Assembly (NCBI GenBank): GCA_017999015.1
Contig: JAGOBZ010000113.1
Coordinates: 1-9,048, forward strand
DNA length: 9,048 nt
DNA from: Kiritimatiellia bacterium
GTDB lineage: Bacteria > Verrucomicrobiota > Kiritimatiellia > RFP12 > UBA1067
Direction of reading: 5' to 3'
The translations under genes were made by a program, and so were the position numbers. The notes beneath the pieces are model-generated. The model was not told the DNA's origin, made no database searches, and was given only the letters and a program-made list of their open reading frames with translations. Shown piece by piece: positions 8,933 through 9,048 of this stretch; within the stretch, counting starts at the first letter, position 1; every line of letters begins with the position of its first letter.

Positions 8933-9048
8933 GCCGTCACCTCGCCCAGCACAGTCTTCTGGTAGGCGCGGCATTGCTCCTCGGTCAACTCGTGGCGCAG
9001 GAACTGCTCCAGCGCGTCGCAGAGATGCTCGGCCGCGGAACTGCGGAC
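8929..9048 (-). CDS. atpF: F-type ATP synthase b subunit (C-terminal end only, runs off right edge)
   Basis: Only the last 39 codons and the stop are present. The residues read as a charged amphipathic helix (AAEHLCDALEQFLRHELTEE) with a short tail ending GEVTA, as expected for the b-subunit C-terminus that docks onto delta. There is no unique motif in this piece; the assignment comes from its helical composition, its position directly before atpH and the ATGA overlap (stop TGA 8931-8929 inside the atpH start). A b' paralogue or a b-like fusion cannot be excluded without the missing part. The membrane span and the rest of the Fo genes lie outside the window. Confidence 0.75.
   Translation of the reverse strand, partial: VRSSAAEHLCDALEQFLRHELTEEQCRAYQKTVLGEVTA

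Overview
The window is GC-rich bacterial DNA, probably from a Gram-negative organism: there is a periplasmic TRAP-type binding protein, a lipobox-bearing transporter and a canonical F-type ATP synthase operon. The exact lineage cannot be read from it. A PVC-group or similar environmental genome would fit, but this is only an impression. About 85% of the window is well explained; the stretch from 245 to 1559 is not.

Layout. At the left edge (1-244, minus strand) is the 5' end of a TRAP transporter substrate-binding protein (DctP family) that runs off the window. Next comes about 1.3 kb (245-1559) with no convincing gene. It holds several GC-rich dyads, one sigma70-like promoter candidate on the plus strand (910-938) and a weakly gene-like ORF ending at 1383. 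A 31-residue membrane microprotein with a strong ribosome binding site follows (1560-1655, plus strand), then a perfect 13-bp hairpin (1664-1693). After that lies an 804-residue Na+/phosphate cotransporter-family protein (1728-4142, plus strand) that combines a lipoprotein signal, about 220 residues of Ig-like periplasmic sequence, the duplicated QSSSA/GxNIGTT transport core and a PhoU-like tail.

After a convergent 73-nt gap with one terminator-like hairpin, the rest of the window is the minus-strand atp operon. In transcription order it reads atpF (3' end only), atpH, atpA, atpG, atpD, atpC. Three of the five junctions are 4-nt ATGA overlaps and the other two gaps are 12 and 24 nt, so this is one tightly coupled transcript for the F1 sector plus the b stalk. 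The membrane genes (a, c and most of b) lie beyond the right edge, so proton versus sodium coupling cannot be judged.

Functionally the window joins energy conversion (F1Fo ATP synthase) with two ion-gradient-driven uptake systems (TRAP and Na+/Pi). The points most worth a second look are the Ig-lipoprotein/transporter/PhoU fusion, the microprotein and hairpin just upstream of it, the epsilon subunit lacking its whole C-terminal helical domain together with a DELSEFD variant of the beta-subunit DELSEED motif, and the dyad-rich unassigned region.
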